A stretch of DNA of 64,000 bases from Myroides odoratimimus (GCF_030326305.1 NZ_JACAKB010000001.1:281027-345026); one strand, 5' to 3'. Counted from the first letter of the stretch, positions 7,542 through 17,203 are shown. Translations and numbers: made by a program. Notes: generated from the sequence alone by a model not told the origin.

Positions 7542-9821
7542 ATGGAACAGATTTTTATTGTAATGCTTATAGCCCTTGGGGTATTAGCTATTATCGATTT
7601 AACTGTTGGAGTGAGTAATGATGCTGTGAACTTCCTGAATTCAGCTTTGGGTTCAAAAGCAGTTACTTTTAAGACAATTATGATTGTAGCTTCACTAGGT
7701 ATTCTAGTAGGAGCGATATTTTCAGGAGGGATGATGGAGATAGCCCGAAGTGGTATATTTGTCCCTAGTATGTTCTCCTTTAATGATGTGATGGTCATCT
7801 TCCTCGCGGTGATGATTACCGATGTACTACTTCTGGATGTGTTTAACTCTTTAGGGTTGCCAACATCTACGACAGTATCTATTGTTTTTGAATTATTAGG
7901 TTCTGCAGTGTGTCTTGCTGTAATCAAAATCGTAGCTAATAATGATAGCTGGTCTATGTTACCAGATTATATCAATACGGAGAAGGCCACCGAGATTGTA
8001 GTCAGTATATTGCTGTCAGTAATACTTTCTTTTACGTTAGGTACTTTAGTACAATACGTTTCTAGATTAATCTTCACCTTCCAGGTGGAACAAAAGTTGA
8101 AATACTTCGGAGCGATATTCGGAGGGGTAGCCATTACTGCTATTACTTTCTTTATCTTGGTAAAAGGATTAAAAGGTGCAAGTTTTATTACAAAAGAAAC
8201 TAGTAACTGGATTGGAGATAATCAGTTAACTATTATAGGAATTAGTTTAGTATTCTGGACTATATTCTCTCAATTACTGATGAGTATCTTTAAGTTAAAT
8301 ATACTTAGAGTAATCATCGTTATCGGAACATTTGCATTAGCATTAGCGTTCGCTGGTAATGACTTAGTGAACTTTATAGGTGTGCCTATTGCAGCATTCC
8401 AATCATTTGAGTTCTTTATGGCATCAGGTCAGTCTCCAGATACTTATATGATGAATAAGTTAGCAGAAGAGAGTGTAGTCGCTCCTTTCTATTTCTTAGC
8501 CATCGCAGGTATTATCATGGTGTATACTTTATGGACATCTAAGAAAGCGAAGAATGTAATCGAGACAGAAATGAGCTTGGCAAGACAAGATACAGGAAGT
8601 ACAGAGGAGAAATTCTCACCTAATATTCTGTCTAAGGTTATCGTTAGAGGTATGGTGTTAATCGGTATGGGAGTGAATTACTTCTTGCCAAAATCACTAC
8701 AGCTTAAAATGGATAAGCGCTTTGAGATTCCTAAGAAACCAAAGAATAGAACTTTAAAGGATGAGCCAGCATTCGATATGGTGCGTGCTTCAGTGAACCT
8801 TATTGTAGCAAGTATTTTGATCTCTATAGGTACTTCTATGAAATTACCACTATCAACTACTTATGTGACTTTTATGGTGGCTATGGGTACGTCATTTGCG
8901 GATAGAGCATGGGATAGAGACTCAGCTGTGTATCGTGTAGCAGGGGTGTTTAATGTTATAGGTGGTTGGTTCGTAACTGCTATTGTAGCATTTATTGCTT
9001 CTTTTGTTATCGCATATGTATTAAAGGTAGGAGAGATTTACGCTCTAGTAGGGATGTTAATTCTAGTGGGAATTTTATTATACAGAAGTAATAAAATGTA
9101 TAATAAGAAGACAAAAGAAAAAGCGGATAGTGAGGCGAGGTTAGATAGCGTTGATATTATGACTATTCAAGGAGTAGCTTCAGAAAGCTCTTCTCAAATA
9201 GCTAATGTGATTACAAGAGCGAATGAATTATATACTTCTGTAATAGATGGTGTAGCTCTACAAGAATTGACAGAATTAAAGAAAAGCAGAAAGCAGCTTA
9301 AGAAGCTAGAGAAAGAAGTGGATAACTTACGTGGTAATGTGTACTTCTTTATTAAAAATCTAGATGAAACTTCTGTAGAAGCAAGTAAATTCTATGTATT
9401 GACATTAGGGTATCTACAAGATATGATTAAGTCGATTAATTTTATTGCCCAGAATAGTTATACACATATTGACAATAACCATAAGAAACTGAAGTTTAAT
9501 CAAATTAGAGATTTAAAACTAATTGATAAAAAACTTCAAATATTATTCGATAAAGTAATCGTATTATTTACAGAGGAGAAATTCTCTGAGATAGAAGAAA
9601 TCCTACAGGAAAAAGACGACTTAATCGCTACTGTAGATAAGTTAATCCAAAAACAAATCATTCGTATACGTACGACAGAGACAAGTCCTAAAAATAGTAA
9701 GTTATACTTCTCTATTTTATTTGAGACTGATGATCTAATCAAGTCTACAATTGGATTGTTAGAATTGTTTCGAGATTTCGAAATTGACGTTAAGAGGAAG
9801 TCATTCAAAAGAATGAGCTAA
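7542..9821 (+). CDS. inorganic phosphate transporter, PiT family, with PhoU-like tail
   Basis: 759 residues. The two PiT signature repeats are visible: LTVGVSNDAVNFLNSALGSK near the N-terminus and AGNDLVNFIGVPIAAFQSF around residue 270. About twelve membrane segments extend to near residue 520, and two internal PTSTTVS/PLSTTYV-type motifs are present. The C-terminal 230 residues are a charged helical region resembling PhoU. This long form is typical of Bacteroidota, whereas the core E. coli Pit protein is about 500 residues. It should import phosphate with a cation across the inner membrane. A strong terminator follows. Confidence 0.92.
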   Translation: MEQIFIVMLIALGVLAIIDLTVGVSNDAVNFLNSALGSKAVTFKTIMIVASLGILVGAIFSGGMMEIARSGIFVPSMFSFNDVMVIFLAVMITDVLLLDVFNSLGLPTSTTVSIVFELLGSAVCLAVIKIVANNDSWSMLPDYINTEKATEIVVSILLSVILSFTLGTLVQYVSRLIFTFQVEQKLKYFGAIFGGVAITAITFFILVKGLKGASFITKETSNWIGDNQLTIIGISLVFWTIFSQLLMSIFKLNILRVIIVIGTFALALAFAGNDLVNFIGVPIAAFQSFEFFMASGQSPDTYMMNKLAEESVVAPFYFLAIAGIIMVYTLWTSKKAKNVIETEMSLARQDTGSTEEKFSPNILSKVIVRGMVLIGMGVNYFLPKSLQLKMDKRFEIPKKPKNRTLKDEPAFDMVRASVNLIVASILISIGTSMKLPLSTTYVTFMVAMGTSFADRAWDRDSAVYRVAGVFNVIGGWFVTAIVAFIASFVIAYVLKVGEIYALVGMLILVGILLYRSNKMYNKKTKEKADSEARLDSVDIMTIQGVASESSSQIANVITRANELYTSVIDGVALQELTELKKSRKQLKKLEKEVDNLRGNVYFFIKNLDETSVEASKFYVLTLGYLQDMIKSINFIAQNSYTHIDNNHKKLKFNQIRDLKLIDKKLQILFDKVIVLFTEEKFSEIEEILQEKDDLIATVDKLIQKQIIRIRTTETSPKNSKLYFSILFETDDLIKSTIGLLELFRDFEIDVKRKSFKRMS

Positions 9822-9844
9822 TCTATATTTAATTTAAGTGAAGA

Positions 9845-9873
9845 AATGAGGTTGTCTAGGCAACCTCATTTTG
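9845..9873 (+). terminator. terminator of the phosphate transporter gene
   Basis: AATGAGGTTG, a short loop, CAACCTCATT, then a T-rich run, about 25 bases after the stop codon. Confidence 0.85.
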
Positions 9874-9944
9874 TTTTTAAGGTATTTAGGGGTGTAATGA
9901 AGTAGATTTATGATTTTCTATCTTCTACTCAGATAATAAGGCAT

Positions 9945-9977
9945 AAAAAAAGGTAGCATTATAAATGCTACCTTTTT
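9945..9977. terminator. terminator of the Nfu gene
   Basis: AAAAAGGTAGCATTtatAAATGCTA... stem with A/T runs on both sides. It lies just downstream of the minus-strand Nfu gene and can also stop rightward transcription. Confidence 0.85.
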
Positions 9978-9996
9978 CTTTATATCTAGTTGTTTA

Positions 9997-10896
9997 CTAT
10001 CCGTTATAAGCTTCTACAATGATTTTCTCATCGTTAAGCATATGTCTTAGCATTCCTTCTATACCATTCTTTAAAGTGAATGTAGAAGAAGGACATCCGC
10101 TACATGCTCCTTGTAAAAGTACATGTACAATATTAGACTCTTGATCATATTTTTGGAAAGCGATATTACCACCATCAGCTTGTACAGCAGGTTTTACGTT
10201 TTCTTCAAGGATATTAATGATGCGTTGAGACTTTTCATCTAAAGAGTCAAAGTGTTCGTCAGCTGCCGCTTCAATTGCTTTAACATCATGAATTAGAGAT
10301 TCGTCTACTGCTAGATTACCATTTTCTAAGAACTCTTTGATAAAGGCACGAGTAACTTGTACTAATTGATCCCATTCGAAAGAGTCGTATTTAGAAATAG
10401 AAACATAGTTCTCATCAATGAATACTTCTTTAACGAAAGATTGTTTAAAAAGCTCTTTAGCAAGAGGAGAAGCACTAGCTTCATCTATATTTTTAAACTC
10501 TACACCTTTTTTTGTTAATAATTTATTAGCAACGAATTTAATTACTGAAGGATTTGGAGTTGATTCAGCGTAAATAGTAATTGGTTGCTTTTTTATTTCT
10601 TTTTTAGAATCTATTAAGATTTTCTTACCTTTAGCCAAGAATAGTTCTATCTGATCTGCAACGGTTTCTTTTACATCATCCCATTCGACAATTGAAAATT
10701 TTTCGATGGCGATAAAATTATTTGAGATATAAACCGTTTTAACAAAAGGAAGATAGAATAATTCCTTCGCTAAAGGTGATTCTGCAGTCTCATCAATATT
10801 TTTGAACTCGTGGTTTTCGCCCTTAGCTATAAAATCTGGTAAAACAAATTTTATAATTGTTGGGTTTGACGTATTTTGAATTTGTATTTTTGACAT
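9997..10896 (-). CDS. Nfu-type Fe-S cluster scaffold/carrier with duplicated N-domain
   Basis: 299 residues. Two tandem Nfu N-terminal domains (about 6-90 and 107-195) share TPNPSVIKFV-like openings, FKNIDE and SPLAKELF, and they clearly arose by duplication. The C-terminal NifU domain (about 225-297) holds VKPAVQADGGNI and GACSGCPSS, with the cluster-binding cysteines C265 and C268. These proteins carry [4Fe-4S] clusters to apo-targets in the cytoplasm. The duplicated N-domain is usual for Flavobacteriia. The gene stands alone and is divergent from the T9SS cargo gene. Confidence 0.92.
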   Translation of the reverse strand: MSKIQIQNTSNPTIIKFVLPDFIAKGENHEFKNIDETAESPLAKELFYLPFVKTVYISNNFIAIEKFSIVEWDDVKETVADQIELFLAKGKKILIDSKKEIKKQPITIYAESTPNPSVIKFVANKLLTKKGVEFKNIDEASASPLAKELFKQSFVKEVFIDENYVSISKYDSFEWDQLVQVTRAFIKEFLENGNLAVDESLIHDVKAIEAAADEHFDSLDEKSQRIINILEENVKPAVQADGGNIAFQKYDQESNIVHVLLQGACSGCPSSTFTLKNGIEGMLRHMLNDEKIIVEAYNG

Positions 10897-11010
10897 GTTA
10901 ATTTAGTTTTTTTCAAAATTAGCAAAGAAAAATGCTAAGCGTCACGAAGATAAGATTTTTAAACAATTAATTAACATTAGTAAGCACTAACAATTTAATA
11001 TAGCGATAAA

Positions 11011-13635
11011 ATGGGCAAAAGAATGTGGCTTTCATTATTTGTACTTTCAGGAGTTCTGTCAGTAGGAGCTGTAGCTGGAGGTATAAACCCTTTTGAATAT
11101 CTAGGTAATAGAGAGATAGTTGAGGTATATAATGACCAAGATGAGCCAAAACCTGAGGTGAAAGTTGGGAAACCTCATGATATAGAACAGGCTCTTCCAA
11201 AGAATAGCGCATCAGGGAATTTTAGAGTATTCTTAGGTGAGGCAATAAAAAACAAAACAACTGGATTAGTTGTAGATGCTGAAGGAAATGCTATTGTTCC
11301 TGAAGGATATATCTATAGTTTTCACAATACTCAAGATGAAGCTAATCGCAATACTAATAAGCAAAAAGAAATTCTTTATGTAGATAAGTTTAATCCTTCT
11401 ACAGCACCATTGACTAGGTTTCTTAGAGTGCAATCTGTAGTAGATGCTACTAAAGTAACAGTTAGCCCTTTTTTAATTAAAGTGAAACCAGAAGAAGGAG
11501 TTACATTAAATGATAGGGTTACAGGACGTCCTGATCAGTATCAAAATGCAGGTGAAAATGGTAATGCAACTTTTAAACTAAAAGAGGATAAAAACCAGTT
11601 GTATTATGGTAATTCTAATACAGAACTTTTCAAAGTAGATGGTGCTAGTAGAACTAAGTTAACAGATGCTGAGATTGATGAGTTTACAACCAATAAGAAT
11701 CAATTAATCGAAGCTAAGATAGTACTAGACGGAGAAACAGCTACTCGTCAGTTCACACTTTATGTAGAGAAGCTAAAGGTGAGTGGCGTTAACCCAGTAT
11801 TAGAATCTGTAGAGACAAGAAAAGATGATACAAATAGATATGGTAATTACGACTTGAAAAAGACAATACCTGCTTTATTAGCTGCTGGAGAAAATCCAGA
11901 TTATTATACGATTACTTTTCACAAGACTGCTTATGATGCTCAGAAAAATGAGAATCCAATAGATATCTCTAAGCCTTATGAAGGAGCACATGGGACAGAT
12001 GCTACTACACGTATTTCTTATAAGTTAGCTAAATCAGCTAGTCCTATTGTTTCAACAAGTCAGAAAGTAGTGTTTAAAGTGATTGATAAACCAATTATTC
12101 CAGCTCTTCAGAATGTTTCTTATTGTGATAGTAAGATTGCTTCATACAGTTTGACTATAGATGGCCAAACTAAAGTGATAGCTGATGGACGTACTATAGC
12201 TACAGATGAAGAACAAGCAGCAGAAGGATTTGACCCTAAGGGGAAATATTCTATAGGATATTTTAATTCAGAGGAAGATGCAATTGCGAATACAAATAAG
12301 ATAGTAGGAGTAGAGATAACAGTGAAGTTAAATGAAGCACGTAAGATATGGACTCGTTTAACGAATCTAGAAGACAAGAATTTTAATACTGCATTTTTCT
12401 ATGCATCTTTAGGATACGATAATTTAGAGACAGCAAATGTATCAACTCAAGTTTTTCCTTACTGTCAAGTAGAAAATATTAGTGGGGAATCTACTATCAA
12501 TCTTAGAAAAGATGAGGATACAGTGATGGGAAAAAGTTCTTTTGTAAATACACCTGATTTAAATCCTACTGATAAAATAACAACTGTTTATTACGAAAAT
12601 GAAGATGATGCAAAAGCTGATGTAAACCGTATGCCTGAGAGTAAAGTAACGGCTTACCCTATTAAGATGGGGGAAGTAAAAGGACCAATCTATACTAGAG
12701 TGATCATGACAGAAGGTTTCGATTGTAAGGCTGATAATTACTCTTCTTTTAAAGTTTCTCTTGGGGTAGAATTAGCTATAGATTATTTCCCTAAAGAAAG
12801 TACTCAACAATTATGTATTAATACAGAGACGAATGAAATAGCTCCTGTGGTGCTAAGTGTGGAGAATAAAGATGTAAAAGGTAGACCTATCGTTATAACA
12901 TGGCAATATGAAGTAAGTCGAGAGAATGGTTGGATACATTATGAAACCGTACCGGGTAGTGGTAATCAAACTTCGATTAACATTGATAAGCCTGGTAACT
13001 ATTGGGCAGTAGCTAGTTATGCTACTTCTCCTTACCCAGAAGTACAATCTTGTTCAAAAAAGACGATAGTATGGACAGTAAAAGCACCACCAGTAGCTGT
13101 AGTGGAAGGAGTAGATGCAACAGGAATGTTAAACAGTATGGAGATAGATGAAAAAGGAGAAACGATGGTACGCTTAGGTGTATTGGATGGAGGAACAAGT
13201 CCTATTACAGATGGTTATGATTTTGCTATTGACAATAGTGCATTTCAGCCTTCAAGTCAGTTTTATAATATACCAATCGGAGAACATATTGCTTATGCAA
13301 GAAATAGAATAACAGGATGTTCTACATCAGTTAAATTCTCAGTGTTTGGTTATCCTAAGTATTTTACTCCTAATGGAGATGGATATAATGATACATGGAA
13401 TATACCAGGTCTAAAAGGACACAATGAGGCTCGTATTTATATCTATGATCGTTCTGGTAGATTATTAAAACAGTTAAGTCCACATACAGAAGGATGGGAT
13501 GGAACATGGAATGGAAAACCGATGCCGTCTACAGATTATTGGTTCACTGTGGAGTTTGTGAATGATTTTAAAGCTCCGAATGATATGAATGGACGTAAGG
13601 TAAGTTATAAAGGACACTTTTCTTTAAAAAGATAA
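11011..13635 (+). CDS. large secreted protein with type B T9SS C-terminal sorting domain (gliding-type CTD)
   Basis: 874 residues. It begins with a signal-like hydrophobic stretch (about 5-22). The central part is beta-rich with repeated patterns such as FHNTQDEANRNTN, YFNSEEDAIANTNKI and YYENEDDAKADVNRM, spaced like surface-adhesin repeats. The last about 90 residues are the gliding-motility-associated C-terminal domain: YFTPNGDGYNDTWNIPGL, then IYIYDRSGRLLKQL, GWDGTWNGKPMPSTDYWF and a final GHFSLKR. Such domains direct export through the type IX system and retention at the surface. The PorP/SprF gene starts 7 bases after the stop, the usual pairing for type B cargo. Adhesive or motility function is inferred. 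Confidence 0.88.
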   Translation: MGKRMWLSLFVLSGVLSVGAVAGGINPFEYLGNREIVEVYNDQDEPKPEVKVGKPHDIEQALPKNSASGNFRVFLGEAIKNKTTGLVVDAEGNAIVPEGYIYSFHNTQDEANRNTNKQKEILYVDKFNPSTAPLTRFLRVQSVVDATKVTVSPFLIKVKPEEGVTLNDRVTGRPDQYQNAGENGNATFKLKEDKNQLYYGNSNTELFKVDGASRTKLTDAEIDEFTTNKNQLIEAKIVLDGETATRQFTLYVEKLKVSGVNPVLESVETRKDDTNRYGNYDLKKTIPALLAAGENPDYYTITFHKTAYDAQKNENPIDISKPYEGAHGTDATTRISYKLAKSASPIVSTSQKVVFKVIDKPIIPALQNVSYCDSKIASYSLTIDGQTKVIADGRTIATDEEQAAEGFDPKGKYSIGYFNSEEDAIANTNKIVGVEITVKLNEARKIWTRLTNLEDKNFNTAFFYASLGYDNLETANVSTQVFPYCQVENISGESTINLRKDEDTVMGKSSFVNTPDLNPTDKITTVYYENEDDAKADVNRMPESKVTAYPIKMGEVKGPIYTRVIMTEGFDCKADNYSSFKVSLGVELAIDYFPKESTQQLCINTETNEIAPVVLSVENKDVKGRPIVITWQYEVSRENGWIHYETVPGSGNQTSINIDKPGNYWAVASYATSPYPEVQSCSKKTIVWTVKAPPVAVVEGVDATGMLNSMEIDEKGETMVRLGVLDGGTSPITDGYDFAIDNSAFQPSSQFYNIPIGEHIAYARNRITGCSTSVKFSVFGYPKYFTPNGDGYNDTWNIPGLKGHNEARIYIYDRSGRLLKQLSPHTEGWDGTWNGKPMPSTDYWFTVEFVNDFKAPNDMNGRKVSYKGHFSLKR

Positions 13636-13642
13636 TTAAGTT

Positions 13643-14647
13643 ATGAATATAATAAAGAAGCGCTATTTAGCTATAGCATTATTGATTTTTCAAATTGGTT
13701 TTGCACAAGAAGGACTAACGGTAAATTCTGAATATTTAGCAGATAACTATTATCTTTTACATCCTGCTATGGCAGGTATTAAGAATAGTACGAATGTTAG
13801 ATTGACTGTAAGACAACAGTGGAGTGGTGTAGATGATGCTCCTCGTCTTATGACGATGAATGCAAGTACTCGTCTAACTGATCAATCAGCTATCGGAATT
13901 ATCGGATTTAATGATAAGAATGGTTATCACTCTCAGACTGGTTTTAAAGCGACGTATGCTCACCATATTACCTTTAGTGAATCACGTTATGATTTAAACC
14001 AATTGTCATTTGGATTGAGTGCGGGTTTTGCTCAGACGAAGTTAGATGAAAGTGAGTTTGGCGGATTTGATCCTAATGTAGCGGGAGGTATAGAATTAAA
14101 AGATTCTTATTTCTCAGTTGATTTTGGTGCTGCTTATCACTATCAAAATTTCTTTTCTATGTTTACAGTGAAGAATGCGGTAACAAGTTCTAGTAAATTA
14201 TACTCGGATACAGAGAGCAATAACTTTAGAAAATATATTTTAGGTGCAGGGTATGCGTTTGGTAACACGAGATATGGAACGGGGTGGATTTATGAGCCAT
14301 CTATATTAGCTCAGTATACTGAAGAACGCGAGGACTTCGCTCTAGATGTTAATATGAAGGTTTATAGACAGTTTGATTTTGGTAAGATTTGGGCTGGTGC
14401 GTCTTTTAGATCTAATTTTAATGGGACAGACTATTTCGAGAATGGAAAATCTAAAACACAACGTTATCAGTATATTTCTCCAATGTTAGGAGGAAACTAT
14501 AAGAATGTTAGTTTCGCATACTCTTATACTAAGTTGATGGGAGATCTTACTTTCGGTGATGGTGCTTTCCATCAGTTTACAGTAGGATTTAATATATTTC
14601 CGAAACGTACGAGTTTAGAGTGTAATTGTCCGACAGCAAAAGATTAA
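13643..14647 (+). CDS. PorP/SprF family type IX secretion outer membrane protein
   Basis: 334 residues. After a signal peptide (about 1-21, ending GFAQ), the family signature is present: a segment with YLADNYYLLHPAMAGIKNST, then VRLTVRQQWSGVDDAPRLMT. The rest is a beta-barrel-like repeat of aromatic and glycine strands, ending in hydrophobic strands and a short CNCPTAKD tail. SprF-type proteins are needed for secretion of the specific type B cargo encoded beside them, so it most likely serves the 874-residue protein just upstream. The two are separated by 7 bases and end at a shared terminator. Confidence 0.92.
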   Translation: MNIIKKRYLAIALLIFQIGFAQEGLTVNSEYLADNYYLLHPAMAGIKNSTNVRLTVRQQWSGVDDAPRLMTMNASTRLTDQSAIGIIGFNDKNGYHSQTGFKATYAHHITFSESRYDLNQLSFGLSAGFAQTKLDESEFGGFDPNVAGGIELKDSYFSVDFGAAYHYQNFFSMFTVKNAVTSSSKLYSDTESNNFRKYILGAGYAFGNTRYGTGWIYEPSILAQYTEEREDFALDVNMKVYRQFDFGKIWAGASFRSNFNGTDYFENGKSKTQRYQYISPMLGGNYKNVSFAYSYTKLMGDLTFGDGAFHQFTVGFNIFPKRTSLECNCPTAKD

Positions 14648-14652
14648 ATAAT

Positions 14653-14684
14653 AAAAAAATCCCGATATTTATCGGGATTTTTTA
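14653..14684 (+). terminator. terminator of the T9SS cargo/PorP operon
   Basis: AAAAATCCCGAT, ATTT loop, ATCGGGATTTTTT directly after the PorP/SprF stop codon. Confidence 0.9.
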
Positions 14685-14696
14685 TTGCTATATATT

Positions 14697-15206
14697 ATGA
14701 TTATAAAAGAAATAAGAGGAAAATATCCTCAAATACCTGAGGACTGCTACGTGGCAGAGAATGCAACTATAGTAGGTGACGTTACATTCGGAGAGAAGTG
14801 TAGTGTATGGTTTAATGCTGTTATTCGCGGTGATGTGAACTCTATTACGATAGGAGATAAGGTGAACATACAAGATGGAGCTATCGTGCATTGTACCTAT
14901 TTAAAACATCCAACTGTGATTGGTAATAATGTTTCTATAGGGCATAATGCTATGGTACATGGATGTACGATACATGATAATGTGTTAATCGGTATGGGAG
15001 CTATTGTAATGGATAATTGTGTCGTACACAGCAATACAATAATTGCAGCTGGTGCTGTTGTCACTCAGAATACGGTAGTAGAGGCAGGTTCTATATATGC
15101 TGGTATGCCAGCTAAAAAGGTAAAGGATATAAGTGCATCAGACTTTGGAGGTGAGGTAGAGCGTATAGCAGATAATTATGTGATGTATTCTAGCTGGTAT
15201 AAATGA
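14697..15206 (+). CDS. gamma-carbonic anhydrase family protein
   Basis: 169 residues from the ATG at 14697; an in-frame TTG four codons earlier falls next to the terminator stem and is less likely. It is a left-handed beta-helix built of hexapeptide repeats: ENATIVGDVTFGEKCSVWFNAVIRGD-type strands, DKVNIQDGAIVHC, then TVIGNNVSIGHNAMVHGC. The histidines in IVHC, IGHN and MVHG match the three metal ligands of the Cam/YrdA/PaaY group. The likely activity is reversible hydration of CO2 in the cytoplasm, though many members are uncharacterised. It is a single gene with no obvious operon partner. Confidence 0.88.
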   Translation: MIIKEIRGKYPQIPEDCYVAENATIVGDVTFGEKCSVWFNAVIRGDVNSITIGDKVNIQDGAIVHCTYLKHPTVIGNNVSIGHNAMVHGCTIHDNVLIGMGAIVMDNCVVHSNTIIAAGAVVTQNTVVEAGSIYAGMPAKKVKDISASDFGGEVERIADNYVMYSSWYK

Positions 15207-15341
15207 TTAATTAAGAATTTTGTACAATTAATATGCAAGCTTGAGGTACCATAAATAACGTTGGGAGTATAAGTACGAGAAGTAGTTGTTTTAAACAAAA
15301 TAAGTAGTATATTGCAGTGTATTAACTAAATAGTACTGTTT
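15207..15341. other. intergenic, nothing recognised
   Basis: AT-rich spacer between the carbonic anhydrase gene and a possible 40-codon ORF. I see no hairpin, repeat or clear promoter here. Confidence 0.5.
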
Positions 15342-15464
15342 ATGAAAAGTGAATATTCTAGATTTGAAATTTTTTGTTATCTATTTTGTGCGCTAACGAT
15401 ATTTACTTTCTTTGTTTATCATGTGTCTTATTCAATAGGTAAATTTGTAGCGTTTAATTTATAA
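15342..15464 (+). CDS. possible 40-residue single-span membrane peptide
   Basis: A short open frame, ATG at 15342 to TAA at 15462-15464. It encodes MKSEYSRFEIFCYLFCALTI and a further hydrophobic stretch to about residue 28, then a short polar end (SIGKFVAFNL). One membrane segment is likely (about 9-28). Nothing else occupies this 420-base gap, and the sequence is more protein-like than the surrounding DNA. There is no ribosome-binding hint, no family I recognise and no neighbour that explains it. It could be chance; it is a low-confidence small gene. Confidence 0.35.
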   Translation: MKSEYSRFEIFCYLFCALTIFTFFVYHVSYSIGKFVAFNL

Positions 15465-15567
15465 ATAATATACTCTAAGTCTACAAAAAAACATTATTGA
15501 GGATAAGTCAATACGGGATACATTGTAATGAAGAACCAATGTTTTTTAGAACTACATTTTATATATT

Positions 15568-15606
15568 AATAAAGGTCTAATACTTCATATGTATTAGACC
15601 TTTATT
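15568..15606. terminator. hairpin terminator downstream of the alpha/beta hydrolase gene
   Basis: AATAAAGGTCTAATAC, seven-base loop, GTATTAGACCTTTATT: a 16-base near-perfect stem 20 bases beyond the minus-strand stop. It is symmetrical and can work in both directions. Confidence 0.85.
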
Positions 15607-15625
15607 ATAAATGATATTTTTGTGT

Positions 15626-16396
15626 TTATCCTAGGAACTCTTTAACGATATCGAAGAACATTTGTGGGTTCTCTGCATGTAACCAATGTCCAGTATTTGG
15701 AATCGTTTTGATAATTGCATTAGGGAAGTGTTCTTGGATAAGAACTTCATCTTTTTCTTGTATGTACTTAGAGTTTCCTCCTCTAACGAATAGCGTATTT
15801 CCTGTGTATTCAGCACCTTCTTCTACGCCTTCACCTACTACATCTTCATTTTGATTAAAAGCATTCAGGTTGAATCTAAAACCTAGCTGTCCTGGCTCTA
15901 CCCAGTATAAACTTTTTAATAAGAATAACCGTGTACCCATTTCAGGAATATGTGAGGCAATGATTTCTTCTACTTCTTTTCGACTTGGTTTAGTAGAAAA
16001 GTCAACAGCATTAAGTGCTGCTAATATATCCTGATGATGTGGGGCATAGCTGCGAGGTGAAATATCTGCTACAATTAGTTTTTCTACTTTAGCTGGGTAA
16101 CGAGTGGCTAACTTCATAGCTACTTTTCCTCCCATAGAGTGTCCTAATATGATAGCATCACATATAGCGTGATGATCCATATAACGAACTATATCCTCAA
16201 CCATAAAGTCATAAGACCAATCGTCAGAATGAAAACTGCGACCATGATTTCTAAGATCTAATAGGTGTACTTCGTAACCTATTTCAGCCATTTGTTTACC
16301 AAAAGTATTCCAGTTGTCAGACATTCCCATGTAACCGTGCATGACAATTAAAGGGATACCTTCGCCTTCTATTTTAGAGTATAATATATCTGCCAT
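15626..16396 (-). CDS. alpha/beta hydrolase (YbfF-like esterase)
   Basis: 256 residues with the alpha/beta-hydrolase fold: oxyanion-side MHGYMGMSDNW (about 19-29), DLRNHGRS (about 47-54), nucleophile elbow GHSMGG with S87, and TGHWLHAENP carrying the likely catalytic H237. The pattern matches the YbfF/esterase group that hydrolyses acyl or thioester substrates; the substrate is unknown. Its start codon overlaps the pdxJ stop by one base (TAATG), so the two are translationally coupled with pdxJ first. This pairing is seen in Flavobacteriaceae but does not by itself place the hydrolase in vitamin B6 synthesis. Confidence 0.88.
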   Translation of the reverse strand: MADILYSKIEGEGIPLIVMHGYMGMSDNWNTFGKQMAEIGYEVHLLDLRNHGRSFHSDDWSYDFMVEDIVRYMDHHAICDAIILGHSMGGKVAMKLATRYPAKVEKLIVADISPRSYAPHHQDILAALNAVDFSTKPSRKEVEEIIASHIPEMGTRLFLLKSLYWVEPGQLGFRFNLNAFNQNEDVVGEGVEEGAEYTGNTLFVRGGNSKYIQEKDEVLIQEHFPNAIIKTIPNTGHWLHAENPQMFFDIVKEFLG

Positions 16397-17109
16397 TATT
16401 GTAATTTTCTGATATACATATTCACTACATTCTCTAATCCTAAGTAAAGAGATTCTGAAATTAAAGCATGACCAATAGAAACCTCTAGTAGGTTCGGAAT
16501 ATTGTTCTTAAAGAACTCAATATTCTCAAGACTTAAATCGTGCCCTGCATTAATTCCTAATCCAAGTTGGTTCGCTAATTCAGCAGCTTTAGTATAAGGT
16601 ATTATAGCGTTTTCATTTCCTTTAGCATATTCAGCAGCAAAATTTTCAGTATATAACTCAATGCGATCAGCACCTACAACTTTAGCGCCTTCTACCATTT
16701 CTAATATTGGATCTACGAAAATAGAAGTACGGATATTGCGAGATTTACATTCTTGAATTACTTCTTGTAAAAATGCTTTGTGCTTAATAGTATCCCATCC
16801 CGCATTAGAAGTAAGTGCGTCTACAGCATCAGGAACTAATGTTACTTGGGTAGGTTTGCATTCATATACTAAGTTTAAGAAGTTATCCATAGGGTTACCT
16901 TCTATATTATATTCAGTGTAGACTACGTCTACTAAATCACGTGCATCTTGATAACGAATATGTCTTTCGTCAGGTCTAGGGTGTATAGTTACTCCCTGAG
17001 CTCCGAATTTTTGTACATCTTTGGCTACTTGCAATAAATTAGGAACATCTCCTCCTCTTGAGTTTCTTAGAGTAGCAATTTTGTTGATATTAACAGATAG
17101 CTTAGTCAT
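16396..17109 (-). CDS. pdxJ: pyridoxine 5'-phosphate synthase PdxJ
   Basis: 238 residues from the ATG at 17109 (MTKLSVNINKIATLRNSRGG), which is the normal PdxJ start; a start seven codons upstream is not conserved. Family blocks visible are TIHPRPDERHIRYQD, QVTLVPDA, SIFVDPILEMV, RIELYTENFA and LGINAGHDLSLEN. PdxJ condenses 1-deoxyxylulose-5-phosphate with 3-amino-1-hydroxyacetone-1-phosphate to give pyridoxine 5'-phosphate in the cytoplasm. The histidine in TIHPRPDERH and the glutamate in IELYTE match active-site positions. It heads a two-gene operon with the hydrolase and is divergent from the CBS-domain gene, sharing a 94-base promoter region. Confidence 0.94.
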   Translation of the reverse strand: MTKLSVNINKIATLRNSRGGDVPNLLQVAKDVQKFGAQGVTIHPRPDERHIRYQDARDLVDVVYTEYNIEGNPMDNFLNLVYECKPTQVTLVPDAVDALTSNAGWDTIKHKAFLQEVIQECKSRNIRTSIFVDPILEMVEGAKVVGADRIELYTENFAAEYAKGNENAIIPYTKAAELANQLGLGINAGHDLSLENIEFFKNNIPNLLEVSIGHALISESLYLGLENVVNMYIRKLQ

Positions 17110-17203
17110 AAAATTAAGTTTTAAAGACAAAAATACAAACTATAATTAACGTCTATTGTTTTATTTTTGATTATTTTGCACTTCTAAATAATAACCTTGA
17201 ATT

